Below, piece by piece: positions 1 through 9,122 of a DNA stretch of 64,000 nt. Location: contig DASWHR010000027.1 in NCBI GenBank assembly GCA_036398095.1, positions 1-64,000 of the forward strand. The letters run 5' to 3'. Every line of letters begins with the position of its first letter. The first letter of the stretch is position 1. Origin of the DNA: DASWHR01 sp036398095. Lineage in GTDB: Bacteria > Actinomycetota > AC-67. Position numbers and translations under genes: made by a program. Under the pieces are notes generated by a model. It did no database searches. It was not told the DNA's origin and was given only the letters and a program-made list of their open reading frames with translations.

Positions 1-136
1 CGGAGCGTGTGGACGAATGCTCGATGCATCATCTCATCTCCTCTCGCCCGAACCGACGCGGGCATCACGTGACTTTTGAAAGCACCCTTACCCGTCCGGA
101 CTGCCGACAAACCTCCCTAATTGTGGTGGATCTGGC

Positions 137-142
137 TAGGAT
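137..142 (+). promoter_or_regulatory. Leaderless-type -10 box (TAGGAT)
   Basis: TAGGAT ends 7 bases before a GTG at 150. A TANNNT box at this distance puts the transcription start at or next to the start codon. There is no Shine-Dalgarno sequence here. The box overlaps the ATG at 141, so that ATG would not be in the transcript, which favours the GTG at 150. Confidence 0.45.
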
Positions 143-149
143 GCGACTC

Positions 150-1046
150 GTGGACGTCGCGATCGCCGGATCCAGCGGACTCATCGGGCGCGCCGTTGCG
201 GCCGCGTTGGATGGGTCCGGGCATCGCGTCCGGCCGCTGCTCCGTCCATCCTCGCCACCGCATTCGGACGGGATCCGGTGGGATCCCGCCGGCGGTTGGA
301 TCGACGGCGATGCGCTCGCCGGCGTCGGCGCGGTCGTCAACCTGGCCGGAGAGTCGATCGGCGCGCGCCGCTGGACGGCCCGTCAGAAAGTCCTCATTCG
401 CCAGAGCCGTCTCGACGCGACCGCGCTCCTCGCGCGCACGATCGCCGCGATGCCCGATCGGAAGCCGGCCTTGGTGTCGTCGTCGGCCGCGGGCTACTAC
501 GGGGAACGGGGCGAGGAAGTTCTGGAAGAGTCCAGCGAGCCGGGAGACGGTTTTCTGGCGAGCGTCTGCGTGGATTGGGAAGCCGCGACGCGAACGGCGG
601 CCGATGCGGGTGCGCGCGTGGCGATCACTCGCAGCGGCATCGTGTTGGATCCCGCCGGAGGCCTGCTGCGCAAACTCCTGCCGATCTTCAAGCTCGGTCT
701 CGGCGGACGTTTGGGGAGCGGTGCGCAATGGACGCCGTGGATCGCGCTGGGCGATCAGGCGCGCGCGATCGTGTTTCTGGTCGAGAGCGATGACGCGTCG
801 GGACCGTTCAATGCATGCACGCCTTCGCCGGTTCGCAACAGCGAGCTCACGCATGCGCTGGGTCGCGCGCTCCGGCGGCCGGCGCCCTTCGTCGTTCCGG
901 CGTTCGCGCTGCGCGCCGCCTTCGGCGAAGACGCCGTCCGCGACGCGTTCCTGACAAGCTCCCGCATGATGCCGAAAGCGCTGACCGATGCGGGATTTTC
1001 GTTCGATCATCCGGAGATCGACGGCGCCCTCGCGGCGATTCTTTAG
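150..1046 (+). CDS. TIGR01777-type NAD(P)-dependent epimerase
   Basis: This is an extended short-chain dehydrogenase/epimerase of the YfcH/TIGR01777 type, presumably cytosolic. Its substrate is not known for most family members. The dinucleotide-binding loop AGSSGLIGRAV lies within the first 20 residues. The family feature NLAGESIGARRW follows near residue 70, and a YYGERGEE segment near 120 carries the catalytic-type tyrosine. The protein is 298 residues, the usual length. The GTG at 150 is preferred over the ATG at 141 because a TAGGAT box sits 7 bases before it and the protein then starts directly at the Rossmann strand. The stop overlaps the stop of the convergent secreted-protein gene by 4 bases. 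The family assignment is firm; the physiological substrate cannot be read from sequence. Confidence 0.85.
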   Translation: MDVAIAGSSGLIGRAVAAALDGSGHRVRPLLRPSSPPHSDGIRWDPAGGWIDGDALAGVGAVVNLAGESIGARRWTARQKVLIRQSRLDATALLARTIAAMPDRKPALVSSSAAGYYGERGEEVLEESSEPGDGFLASVCVDWEAATRTAADAGARVAITRSGIVLDPAGGLLRKLLPIFKLGLGGRLGSGAQWTPWIALGDQARAIVFLVESDDASGPFNACTPSPVRNSELTHALGRALRRPAPFVVPAFALRAAFGEDAVRDAFLTSSRMMPKALTDAGFSFDHPEIDGALAAIL

Positions 1047-1390
1047 AAGCGCAGGGAGAACGCCCATGAACCGGCGCCGGTCACGCCGACGGTGACGGTG
1101 ATCGAATCGCCGGGCGCGAACCAGCCTCGGTGCGAGGGAAAGCAGGTTGTGACGCCCGGATAGGCGTAGCAGGACGCTGAGATCGATCCGGTCGGGCCCG
1201 CGACGGCGTATTCGGCGACGCCGGTGAACAGGTCCGACACCAGCATCGCGTCGACGTGCGCGGTCGTCGCGACGACGGTGAACGTGCAGCCCGGCTCCAG
1301 CGGCGCGATGCCGTCGCAGCGGGCGACGCCCGCCTGCGCTCCGACGGGGAGCGCGGCGACGAGAAAAGCCACCGCCACGAATCGTCTCAT
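1043..1390 (-). CDS. Small secreted protein with four cysteines
   Basis: This is a 115-residue protein with a clear signal peptide: MRR, a hydrophobic stretch, then cleavage near VGAQAG. The mature part has four cysteines in two close pairs (ARCDG...PGCTF and SASCYAY...TTCFP), which suggests two disulfides, and it ends in aromatic beta-strand-like sequence. No family was recognised. The gene diverges from the secreted glycosidase-like gene at 1600, and the 209-base gap between them must hold both promoters. The GC-rich repeats in that gap do not match a riboswitch I know. It could be a small beta-sandwich of the kind often found as hypothetical exported proteins in actinobacteria. Confidence 0.6.
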   Translation of the reverse strand: MRRFVAVAFLVAALPVGAQAGVARCDGIAPLEPGCTFTVVATTAHVDAMLVSDLFTGVAEYAVAGPTGSISASCYAYPGVTTCFPSHRGWFAPGDSITVTVGVTGAGSWAFSLRF

Positions 1391-1599
1391 CTCTGATGCG
1401 ATTCGGCGCGTCCGGTCCCTCGACCTGTCGCCCCGCCGAAATGTCCCGACCCCGCCGGGCGGAACCGGATGCGATCCGGCACACCGGAGAAAAGCGACCT
1501 TCGTTCGAGATGCCGCGGATTCTCGCCGGGCACGAAACGCTCCGGGGGCGAGGCCGTTTTCACCGGGCGTTCGCACGTTGCCTCGGTGGGAGTATTCAG

Positions 1600-3021
1600 A
1601 TGCTTCGAGCCCGTCACCGGGGACGCGGAACGGCACTCGTGTGCTGCGCCGCCTCCCTCGCCTTGTGGTTTCGTCCCGCAGCCGCCGACCCGTCGGCCGA
1701 GTTGCGCGCGATCGTCCATGCCGACGCCGACTGGCTGATGCAAGCCGTTTCGGCCGACGGCGGGATCGGCACATGGATCGACCGTGCCTGGCTGGTACCG
1801 TATCGATCGAACTTCGCCGCGATCGGCCTGGCGCGGGCGACGGCGGTCACCGGCGACGGACGCTACGCCGTCGCGGCGTGGCGCTGGCTGCAGTGGTACG
1901 CGGCGCACATGGATGCGCGCGGCTTCGTCACCGATTACCAATGGCGCGACGGCGCGTGGCGCTCCACCGGCGATATGGACTCGACCGACGCGTACGCGAC
2001 GACATTCTTGCTCGCCTGCTACGAGGCGCTGCGCGCGACCGGCGATCTGGCCAAGCTGTCGGGTCTGCGACCCGCGCTGCACCGCGCGATGGATGCGCTC
2101 GCCGCCACCGCCGCCGGCGACGGTCTTCACTTCGCGAAGCCCAGCTATCCGATCAAGTACGTGATGGACGAGGCCGAGAACTACGCGGGCCTGAACGCCG
2201 CCGTCGAGATGGGCGTGATCCTGGGCGATGCGACCCTGGAGTCTCGCGCCCGCACCGACGCGGCCCGGCTGCGCAGCGCGTTTGGCAAGTTCTGGAACGC
2301 GTCGGCCCGGGGCTACGACTGGGCGCTCGACGCCTACGACCGTCACACGCCGATCACATGGGGTCAGATGTACGCGAGCGACGTCGCCCAAGCGTGGGCG
2401 ATCGCCTTCGGACTCGTCGAAGGCAACGCCGCCGCGGACTTGTTCGCGCGTTTCGAAGCCGCGCAACCGGCATGGGACGACCCGTTCGCCACGACGCAGT
2501 ATCCGTGGGGACCGGGACGCGTCGACTACTGGCCGGTCGCGGCGCTCGCCGCCAAGCGCGCCGGCGATCCCGTGCGCGCCGCGCAAGCCGCGACACGGAT
2601 CCGCGACGCGGCGTTGTCGGTGAACCGCTTCTGGCCGTACACCACCGCTGAGGCCGGCGAGATGATCATGGTCCTCACCGACGGTGTCGCGCCGGTCGCG
2701 CCGCTGGTTCCGATTGCGACCGCGCTCGCCGCCACGCCGGCGACGGCCGATCCGCGCAGCGGTGTCGGGGCGATGCTCACCGAATACGCGAGCGGCGTTC
2801 GGGTCGCCGGCATGGAGGTTCGCTTCTACTCGCTTGATTCGACCGGCTCGCGGGCCGGCCTGGTCTGCGCGGCGATCACGGACGCGAGCGGCGTCGCGCG
2901 ATGCGGCGGCACTGCCGCGCGCGTGGCGGCGATGCGCAGCGGCGGCTACGACGCGACGTTCGCCGGCACGAGCCGCTACGCGCCCAGCTACGTTCGAGCC
3001 ACCGCGTTCGGCATCCGCTAA
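1600..3021 (+). CDS. Secreted six-hairpin-glycosidase-like protein with C-terminal Ig-like domain
   Basis: This 473-residue protein has a signal peptide (basic start, hydrophobic core, AAADPSAE cleavage region). Most of it is helical and built of aromatic-rich repeats such as WIDRAWLVPYRSN, AAWRWLQWYAAHM, GDMDSTDAYATTFLLACYEAL and DEAENYAGLNAAVEMG. This is the look of alpha/alpha-toroid glycoside hydrolases, with D/E residues available as acid and base. A PWGPGRVDYWPVAALAA stretch closes the toroid. The last 100 residues (GVGAMLTEYASGVRVAGMEVRFYS onward) resemble a bacterial Ig-like fold. The ATG at 1600 follows a GGGAG site by 7 bases; an in-frame ORF extends further upstream but has no signal peptide. 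The exact enzyme class and substrate are unknown. A non-catalytic carbohydrate-binding role is also possible. Confidence 0.6.
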   Translation: MLRARHRGRGTALVCCAASLALWFRPAAADPSAELRAIVHADADWLMQAVSADGGIGTWIDRAWLVPYRSNFAAIGLARATAVTGDGRYAVAAWRWLQWYAAHMDARGFVTDYQWRDGAWRSTGDMDSTDAYATTFLLACYEALRATGDLAKLSGLRPALHRAMDALAATAAGDGLHFAKPSYPIKYVMDEAENYAGLNAAVEMGVILGDATLESRARTDAARLRSAFGKFWNASARGYDWALDAYDRHTPITWGQMYASDVAQAWAIAFGLVEGNAAADLFARFEAAQPAWDDPFATTQYPWGPGRVDYWPVAALAAKRAGDPVRAAQAATRIRDAALSVNRFWPYTTAEAGEMIMVLTDGVAPVAPLVPIATALAATPATADPRSGVGAMLTEYASGVRVAGMEVRFYSLDSTGSRAGLVCAAITDASGVARCGGTAARVAAMRSGGYDATFAGTSRYAPSYVRATAFGIR

Positions 3022-3031
3022 GCAGAGGCGA

Positions 3032-3811
3032 TCAGCCGGTTCCGTCCCACCAGAGGGCCACCAGCTCGCGGGGCGCGTCGAAGTCGAACTCGCGCATCGC
3101 GGCTGCGATCTCCTCGTCGCGCTCGGCGGGCAGGCACAGCGCCCGGCGGACGAACGCGACGCGCTCGTGCCCGGGCAACCGCTGCTCGCGTTGCGGCAGC
3201 ACGAACCGTTCTTGCTCGAATGCGATGCCGGCTTCGCGCAGGACGGCAAGCGCATCGTCGGCGATGGGACGCACGGGGCGCGTCAGCCCGTGAAACCGTT
3301 CCCACAGGGGATTGAGGCGCGCCCGCGGATGCTCGGCGGTGATCTCGACGACGACCCGCCTGCGCGCGGCTGTGGTCAGGGCGCGAACGAACGGCGTCAG
3401 GTCCGGCACGTTGTAGAGAACGTGGTGGCAGACGACCACGTTCGCCGTGCCGGCCTTCGGCGCCGCCTCGGGCCAGACGCCTTCGATCTGGTCGTGCCGG
3501 ACGCCGCAGGCGTCCGCGGCCGCGGCGAACGCAGCGAGCATCTTCGCCGAGGAATCCACCGCGACGATGCGTGACACGTTCGGAAGAAGCGACAAGCTCG
3601 CGCTTCCCCCTCCGGCGCCGACGTCGATGACGTCGCCGCCCGCGAGCCGGTCCAGGGCGCTGCGCCGTGACGGCGTGTCCGCGGGCGTCTCGGGAGGGGC
3701 GAACAGCGATACCGGAAGCGACCACGCCTCTTCGGGCGCGGCCGCGAGGATCTCCTCGGGAATCGCCCACTCACCCAACGAGTCCCGCCATCGCTGCTCG
3801 GCCGAGACCAT
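3032..3811 (-). CDS. Class I SAM-dependent methyltransferase
   Basis: This 259-residue protein carries the SAM-binding motif I as DVIDVGAGGGSASLSL near residue 65. An acidic end of strand beta-2 follows (IVAVDSSAKML), then a motif IV-like NVVVCHHVLYNVPDL. The fold is that of a small-molecule or general class I methyltransferase; the substrate cannot be inferred. The ATG at 3811 is chosen because a TATCTT box lies 7 bases upstream, the leaderless layout, and because homologous folds begin about here. The open frame runs on to 4468 but that part is antisense to the arsR/AHSA1 genes. The gene diverges from the ArsR-type regulator, and an 18-base palindrome lies between them, so it is likely under that regulator. 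Confidence 0.8.
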   Translation of the reverse strand: MVSAEQRWRDSLGEWAIPEEILAAAPEEAWSLPVSLFAPPETPADTPSRRSALDRLAGGDVIDVGAGGGSASLSLLPNVSRIVAVDSSAKMLAAFAAAADACGVRHDQIEGVWPEAAPKAGTANVVVCHHVLYNVPDLTPFVRALTTAARRRVVVEITAEHPRARLNPLWERFHGLTRPVRPIADDALAVLREAGIAFEQERFVLPQREQRLPGHERVAFVRRALCLPAERDEEIAAAMREFDFDAPRELVALWWDGTG

Positions 3812-3818
3812 GTCCCGA

Positions 3819-3824
3819 AAGATA
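3819..3824 (-). promoter_or_regulatory. Leaderless-type -10 box of the methyltransferase gene
   Basis: On the minus strand TATCTT is followed by 7 bases and the ATG at 3811. No ribosome binding site is visible, which fits a transcript starting at the ATG. Confidence 0.4.
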
Positions 3825-3856
3825 CCCCCGGCCGCAGTTGCCCACCGAACCCGTAA

Positions 3857-3874
3857 CGTAAGTTGCATCTTACG
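3857..3874. promoter_or_regulatory. 18-base palindromic operator between methyltransferase and arsR-type gene
   Basis: CGTAAGTTGCATCTTACG is palindromic at 16 of 18 positions, with outer arms CGTAAG/CTTACG and an inner TGCA. It lies 24 bases before the ArsR-type ATG at 3899 and 45 bases before the divergent methyltransferase ATG. Another CTTAC half-site follows at 3887-3891. The size and position are those of an ArsR-family dimer site, so autoregulation with control of the divergent gene is the simplest reading. Confidence 0.6.
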
Positions 3875-3898
3875 AAAGGATATGCTTACATAGATGGG

Positions 3899-4240
3899 AT
3901 GGAAGCGGCGCTGAAGGCCTTGGCCGACGATCGTCGGCGGACGATCCTTCGTCTCGTGTGGGACGACGAGCGCTCGGCCGGCGAGATCGCCTCGCACTTC
4001 GACGTGTCCCGGCCGGCGATCTCGCAGCACTTGGCCGTCATGAAGGGGGCCGGCCTCATCGCCGAGCGACGCGAAGGAACGTTTCGCTACTACAGCGCGC
4101 ACCGCGAGCGTCTCGAAGAAATCAAGCAGATGATCGAGTCGTTCTGGGATGCCGGTCTCGGTCGCCTCAAGCGCGAGGCAGAGCGCGACGAGCGTGACGC
4201 GCGCCGCAAGGAGTCCCGCAAGGTCCGGAAACGTCCGTAG
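3899..4240 (+). CDS. ArsR-family transcriptional regulator (AHSA1-linked type)
   Basis: This 113-residue winged-helix protein reads LKALADDRRRTILRLVWDDE, then the recognition helix FDVSRPAISQHLAVMKGAGL, then the wing ERREGTFRYYSAHRERLEE. It has no metal-site cysteines in the usual alpha-3 or N-terminal positions, so it is a non-metal-sensing ArsR. This type is typically encoded next to an AHSA1/SRPBCC protein, as here, with 21 bases between the genes. The C-terminus is a charged helix (LKREAERDERDARRKESRK). The ATG at 3899 starts right at the first helix of the family; the in-frame TTG at 3863 lies inside the operator palindrome and is rejected. The inducer is unknown. Confidence 0.85.
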   Translation: MEAALKALADDRRRTILRLVWDDERSAGEIASHFDVSRPAISQHLAVMKGAGLIAERREGTFRYYSAHRERLEEIKQMIESFWDAGLGRLKREAERDERDARRKESRKVRKRP

Positions 4241-4261
4241 CCCGTGAGAAAGGAATCGATC

Positions 4262-4693
4262 ATGACCCGAAGTGATGTCGTCGAGCGCCAGGTCCGCATC
4301 GACGCCCGGCCGGAGATCGTCTTCGAGTTCTTCACCGATCCGGCGAAGATGATCCGATGGAAGGGCGTGGAGGCTAAGCTCGAACCGCAGCCCGGCGGCG
4401 TGTATCGCGTCGTCATGAACGAGGCGCAGTACGTCGCGAACGGAACGTTCGTCGAACTGGTGCCGCATTCCAAGATCGTGTTCACGTGGGGATGGGAGGG
4501 ATCCTCCGACGTGCCGCCGGGATCATCGACCGTCGAGGTCACTTTGACCCCCGACGGAGACGGGACGATGCTCCGGCTGATCCATTCGGGGCTTCCGGTC
4601 CCGGCGCTGGCTGCGCACGGCGAAGGCTGGGACAAGTTCCTGCCCAGGCTTGCGACGGTCGCGGCCGGCGGCGAAGTCCCGACCGACGCCTGA
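4262..4693 (+). CDS. SRPBCC/AHSA1-family protein
   Basis: This is a 143-residue helix-grip (START-like) protein of the activator-of-Hsp90-ATPase type. The pattern VERQVRIDARPEIVFEFFTDPAKMIRWKG, the central FTWGWEGS strand and the C-terminal helix GEGWDKFLPRLATVA are diagnostic. Such proteins bind small hydrophobic ligands and are frequently partnered with an upstream ArsR regulator, as found here. The ATG at 4262 has AAAGGA 8 bases upstream, which decides it over the GTG at 4244. Function beyond the fold is unknown. The gene converges on lhr with 13 bases between stops. Confidence 0.85.
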   Translation: MTRSDVVERQVRIDARPEIVFEFFTDPAKMIRWKGVEAKLEPQPGGVYRVVMNEAQYVANGTFVELVPHSKIVFTWGWEGSSDVPPGSSTVEVTLTPDGDGTMLRLIHSGLPVPALAAHGEGWDKFLPRLATVAAGGEVPTDA

Positions 4694-4706
4694 CGGCGAC
4701 GAACGG

Positions 4707-7700
4707 TCAGCCGCGGAGTGTGAGGCCGCGGTAGGCGTCGGCGAATCCAGCCGATCGCAGTGCGTCGGCGTGGGGTGATTCGCGCGCCGGCGCACCGTCG
4801 ATCTTCGACACCGCAAGCGACGGCAGATAGCCGTCCTTGACCAGGGACACCAACCCGTCGATCCACGCGGCCGCGGCCGGATCGAACACGATCAGGCTGT
4901 GGCCGCCGCGCTCAAGGTAGGCGGCCGCTTCGCCGCCGGCCATGATCACCCATGCTCCCGCCGCGCGTGCCGGACGGTGCGGTGAGTCGGGCCAGGGCAA
5001 CGCGGCGCCGTACGGCTGCGCCGGGTCGGCCGCCGCCAGCACCACTACGTTCGCCGCTTCGCTCTCGCGCACCGCGCGCAGGCGGTCGACCGCGCCGGGC
5101 AGGGCGAACTGCGCCGCGCCCAGTCCCGCGACGAAATGCCCGCGGCGCGCGCGTCCCGACTCTTCCAGCGTCTTGAGCACCGGATAGATGCCGGCGAATC
5201 CGCCGGGAAGATTCTCGGCCCGCACCGCCTCGCGGGTGAGCACGCCGTGCCGGTCCAGCAACTGCAGCGCGCGCGCATGCGCGATCTCGGTCGGATTGGC
5301 GAACGGCTCGCGCAGCGCCGACACCAGCGACCATCGTCCGGCGGCGGCCGGCGGGCCGGCGCGGCGGAGCCGTCCCGGATGCGGCCGCGCGCGCGGTGCC
5401 TTGCGCTTGCCGGCGCGCAGCGCCCGCAGCGGCGCCATCGTGTCGTTGGTCACCTCGCCGGCCCACACCAGATCCCACAGCGCGCTCAAGACCACGTCTT
5501 CGTCGGCGACGCCCGATGCCGACAAGACCTCCGGCCAGAACGAGGCGCCGCGGGCCGAAAGATGCCCGCGGATCGCGTCGTGAACCGGCTCCGATGGCGG
5601 CTCGTCGGGCGCGGGCGGCGCCAGCAGCCGGACCGAGTCGCGGAACAACAGTGCGACGCGGCCATCGCTCGGCCCGAGCGGCCCCGCGCCGACCCAAACC
5701 AGATCACCCGACGCACACAACGCATCCAGATCGGCGGGGCGATATCCATCGACGCGAGCGCGCAACACCGCGTCTTCCAGAATCGAGGCGGGGATCGGTG
5801 CGCCTTGCAACGCGCCGATCGTCTCGACGAGCGCATCGGCGCCGCGCCGGTGCGTGCCGACGCCGTGCCACGCCGGAAGAAAGCGTCCGAACGTCGCCGC
5901 ATCCACCGGCTCGATCTCGCGTCGCAGCGCCGCCAGCGAGCGGCGCTTCAGTGTGCGCAGCACGTCGGCGTCGCACCATTCGCGCCGCGACCCGCCCGGC
6001 CGGAACTCGCCCCGAAGCACGCGGCCTTCGGACTCCAAGTCCGAAAGCGCGCCGCGTACGCGGTCGGCTGCGACGCCGAGGCGCGCCGCGATGTCGGCTT
6101 CGTGGAACGGCCCGTGCGTGCGCGCGTAGCGCGAGATCAGATCGCGGAGCGGCTGCTCGACCGGATCGGTAAACGCGGCCGGCAATCCCTGCGGCAGCGC
6201 GCACCCGAGCGCATCGCGGTAGCGCGAGGCGTCTTCGGCGGCGATTGTGCGCTGCTCGCCGGCGACGCCGATCACGATCGCGCGTCGCTGCGCGAGCAAT
6301 TCGTCCACCCACTCGCGTCGAACGCCGCGCGCCGACATCTCGGCGTCCGACAGATCGCCGACGAACCGGAGCAGATCGTGGGTGGTGTCGGCGTCTTTCG
6401 GCGCGCGCGCGCCGTCCAACCGCTGCAACTCCAACTCTAACGACTCCAGCGCCGACGAATCGATCAGCTCGCGCAGCTCCTCGGATCCGAGCAGCTCGCG
6501 CAGCAGGCCGGCGTCCAGCGACAGTGCCGCGGCGCGCGTTTCGGCGAGCGGCGCGTCGCCTTCGTACATGTAGACGGCGATCCAGTTGAACAGCAGCGAC
6601 TGCGCGAACGGCGATGATTGCTGCGTCTCGGCGGTCGCGATCCGGATGCGGCGCGATCGGATCTCGCCGAGCAACTCGCGGAGCGAGGGCACGTCGAAGA
6701 TGTCCTGCACGATCTCGCGCGTGGCCTCGAGCAGGATCGGGAAGGTCGGATAGCGGGCGGCGACGGCCAGCAGATCGGCGGCGCGCCGGCGTTGCTGCCA
6801 TAGCGGTGTGCGCGATCCCGGCATTTTGCGCGGCAGCAGCAGCGCGCGCGCGGCGGCTTCGCGGAACGTCGCGCCGAACAGCGGCGTGGCCGGCAGGCGC
6901 GCCAGAACCAGCTCCTCGATCTCCTCCGGCGGGACCAGCAGGTCCTCCAAAGGCACGTGCTCTTCGGCTTCACCGAGCCGGATGACGATCCCGTCGTCGC
7001 TCCACAGGCAGGATACGGTCATACCGAGCCGTCGCTGCAGCCGCTCTTCGATCGCGATCGCCCAGGGCGCGTGCACGCGCGCGCCGAAGGGCGACAGGAT
7101 GCACACGCGCCAGTCGCCCAGCTCGTCGCGGAAGCGTTCGACGACGATGGTGCGGTCGTCTGGGACGGCGCCGGTCGCTTCGCGCTGATCCGCCAGATAG
7201 CGCAGCAGGTTCGACGCGGCCCACTCGTCCAGGCCGCGTTCGCGTAGCACGCGCTCGGGATGCTTCGCCGACCCGACGGTGCGCACGAACTCGCCCAGCG
7301 CTCGGCCCAACTCGACCGGACGGCCGGGCCGGTCGCCCTTCCAGAACGGCATCTTGCCCGGCTCGCCCGGCGCCGGCGTGACCATGACCTTCGACGGCGT
7401 GATGTCTTCGATCCGCCAGGTCGATGCGCCCAGCACGAACGTCTCGCCGGGGCGCGACTCGTAGACCATCTCCTCGTCCAGCTCGCCGACGCGGCCGCCG
7501 TCGGGCGTGAACACGCCGTACAGTCCCCGGTCCGGGATCGTGCCGCCGCTGGTGACCGCGATCCGCTTGGCGCCCTCGCGCGCGCGCAGCATTCCGCTTC
7601 GCCGGTCCCAGACGATGCGCTGCCGCAGGCCCGAGAACTCTTCGCTTGGATAGCGGCCCGACAGCAAGTCCAGCACGGCTTTGAAGGTTTCCTCGCCGAG

Positions 7701-9068
7701 GTTCGCGAACGGCGCCGATCGCCGCGCCAGCGCGAGCAGATCGGCGTCGCGCCACTCGTCCACGCTGCACATCGCCACGATCTGCTGTGCGAGCACGTCG
7801 AGCGGGTTGCGCAGATAGCGGGTGTGCTCGATCTCGCCGTCGCGCATCCGCTGCACCACCACGGCCATCTCCAGCAGGTCGCCGCGGAACTTGGGGAAGA
7901 ACACCCCGCGCGACGGCTCGCCGACCTGATGGCCGGCGCGGCCGATGCGCTGGATGCCGCGCGCGACACTGCCGGGCGACTCGACCTGCACGACCAGATC
8001 GACCGAGCCCATGTCGATGCCCAACTCGAGCGACGACGTCGCCACGATCGCGCGCAGCCGCCCCGCCTTCAGGTCGTCTTCGATGATCGTGCGCTGTTCG
8101 CGGGCGAGCGATCCGTGATGGGCTTTCGCGATGTCCTCGCCGGCCATCTCGTTCAATCGCTGCGCGAGCCGTTCCGCCAGGCGCCGCGCGTTGGCGAAAA
8201 TCAGCGTGGTGCGGTGGGCCAGCACGAGCTCGAGCAATTTGGGATGCACGGCCGGCCAGATGCTGCGCCGCGTCTGCGCCTCACCCAGCATCGGCGTGCC
8301 CGGCTCCGGCGGGACCGTGGACAGGTCGCTCATGTCCTCGATCGGCACGACGACGGAGATTTCAAGTTCTTTGCGGATGCCGGCGTCCACGATCGTGACC
8401 GGTCGCGGCCCGTGTTCGGTCGTCCCGCCCAGGAACGCGGCGATCTCCTCAAGCGGCCGCTGCGTCGCGGACAGGCCGATTCGCTGCGGCGGCGCGCCGG
8501 TGATTTGCTCCAGCCGCTCCAGCGAGAGCGCCAGGTGCGCGCCGCGCTTGACCGGCGCGAGCGCATGGATCTCATCCACGATCACCCAACGGACGCTGCG
8601 CAGCGTTTCGCGCGCCTGGGACGTGAGCATCAGATACAGCGATTCGGGCGTGGTGATCAAGATGTCGGGTGGCGCGCGCAGGATCGCGGCGCGTTCGCGT
8701 GAGGACGTGTCGCCGGTGCGCACGGCGGCTTCGGGTACGTGGATGCGCTCGCCCAGCCGCTCGGCCGCAAGCGCCATCCCGCTTAGCGGCGCGCGCAGGT
8801 TCTTTTCGATGTCGACGGCGAGCGCGCGCAGCGGCGAGATGTAGAGCACTCGCATCCGGGACGTCTTGTCCGGCACCGGCTCGGTGGCCATCCGGTCGAG
8901 CGCCCACAAGAATGCCGCGAGCGTCTTGCCCGATCCGGTGGGCGCGCAGATCAGCGCATGCTCCCCGCCCGCGATCGCCTCCCAGCCCAGCGACTGCGCC
9001 TTGGTCGGCGCGGCGAACGTCGATTCGAACCACGCGCGCGCGGCGGGGGAGAAGGCATCAAGGCTCAC
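4707..9068 (-). CDS. lhr: ATP-dependent helicase Lhr
   Basis: This is a 1453-residue superfamily 2 DNA helicase. Walker A is APTGSGKT at residues 42-49. Motif Ia (YISPLRALAVD), TPESLYLML, the DEIH box (VIVDEIHALAP), SAT motif GLSATQ and motif VI QRIGRAGH follow in order. The long C-terminal half contains the winged-helix and Lhr-specific C-terminal region, so this is full-length Lhr rather than Lhr-Core. Mycobacterial Lhr, a 3'-to-5' translocase linked to mitomycin C/UV repair, is of similar size. The open frame extends to 9899, but that part is antisense to the secreted protein at 9170. The GTG at 9068 begins MSLDAFSPAARAWFESTF, the normal N-terminus. A TAGCCT box lies 7 bases upstream with no clear Shine-Dalgarno, suggesting a leaderless message. 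Confidence 0.93.
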   Translation of the reverse strand: MSLDAFSPAARAWFESTFAAPTKAQSLGWEAIAGGEHALICAPTGSGKTLAAFLWALDRMATEPVPDKTSRMRVLYISPLRALAVDIEKNLRAPLSGMALAAERLGERIHVPEAAVRTGDTSSRERAAILRAPPDILITTPESLYLMLTSQARETLRSVRWVIVDEIHALAPVKRGAHLALSLERLEQITGAPPQRIGLSATQRPLEEIAAFLGGTTEHGPRPVTIVDAGIRKELEISVVVPIEDMSDLSTVPPEPGTPMLGEAQTRRSIWPAVHPKLLELVLAHRTTLIFANARRLAERLAQRLNEMAGEDIAKAHHGSLAREQRTIIEDDLKAGRLRAIVATSSLELGIDMGSVDLVVQVESPGSVARGIQRIGRAGHQVGEPSRGVFFPKFRGDLLEMAVVVQRMRDGEIEHTRYLRNPLDVLAQQIVAMCSVDEWRDADLLALARRSAPFANLGEETFKAVLDLLSGRYPSEEFSGLRQRIVWDRRSGMLRAREGAKRIAVTSGGTIPDRGLYGVFTPDGGRVGELDEEMVYESRPGETFVLGASTWRIEDITPSKVMVTPAPGEPGKMPFWKGDRPGRPVELGRALGEFVRTVGSAKHPERVLRERGLDEWAASNLLRYLADQREATGAVPDDRTIVVERFRDELGDWRVCILSPFGARVHAPWAIAIEERLQRRLGMTVSCLWSDDGIVIRLGEAEEHVPLEDLLVPPEEIEELVLARLPATPLFGATFREAAARALLLPRKMPGSRTPLWQQRRRAADLLAVAARYPTFPILLEATREIVQDIFDVPSLRELLGEIRSRRIRIATAETQQSSPFAQSLLFNWIAVYMYEGDAPLAETRAAALSLDAGLLRELLGSEELRELIDSSALESLELELQRLDGARAPKDADTTHDLLRFVGDLSDAEMSARGVRREWVDELLAQRRAIVIGVAGEQRTIAAEDASRYRDALGCALPQGLPAAFTDPVEQPLRDLISRYARTHGPFHEADIAARLGVAADRVRGALSDLESEGRVLRGEFRPGGSRREWCDADVLRTLKRRSLAALRREIEPVDAATFGRFLPAWHGVGTHRRGADALVETIGALQGAPIPASILEDAVLRARVDGYRPADLDALCASGDLVWVGAGPLGPSDGRVALLFRDSVRLLAPPAPDEPPSEPVHDAIRGHLSARGASFWPEVLSASGVADEDVVLSALWDLVWAGEVTNDTMAPLRALRAGKRKAPRARPHPGRLRRAGPPAAAGRWSLVSALREPFANPTEIAHARALQLLDRHGVLTREAVRAENLPGGFAGIYPVLKTLEESGRARRGHFVAGLGAAQFALPGAVDRLRAVRESEAANVVVLAAADPAQPYGAALPWPDSPHRPARAAGAWVIMAGGEAAAYLERGGHSLIVFDPAAAAWIDGLVSLVKDGYLPSLAVSKIDGAPARESPHADALRSAGFADAYRGLTLRG

Positions 9069-9075
9069 GGCGCTC

Positions 9076-9081
9076 AGGCTA
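9076..9081 (-). promoter_or_regulatory. Leaderless-type -10 box of lhr
   Basis: On the minus strand TAGCCT is followed by 7 bases and the GTG at 9068. Confidence 0.4.
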
Positions 9082-9122
9082 CTCCGGGCCGGCGACGTCC
9101 GGCGCGGCGAATGATGCGGAGG

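Noticed and set aside
1391..1599. Possible riboswitch in the 209-base divergent gap
   Set aside because: Several GC-rich short inverted repeats are present but no known riboswitch core could be laid out by eye.
3032..4468. A 478-residue open frame extending the methyltransferase
   Set aside because: The upstream part is antisense to the arsR and AHSA1 genes and crosses the operator palindrome.
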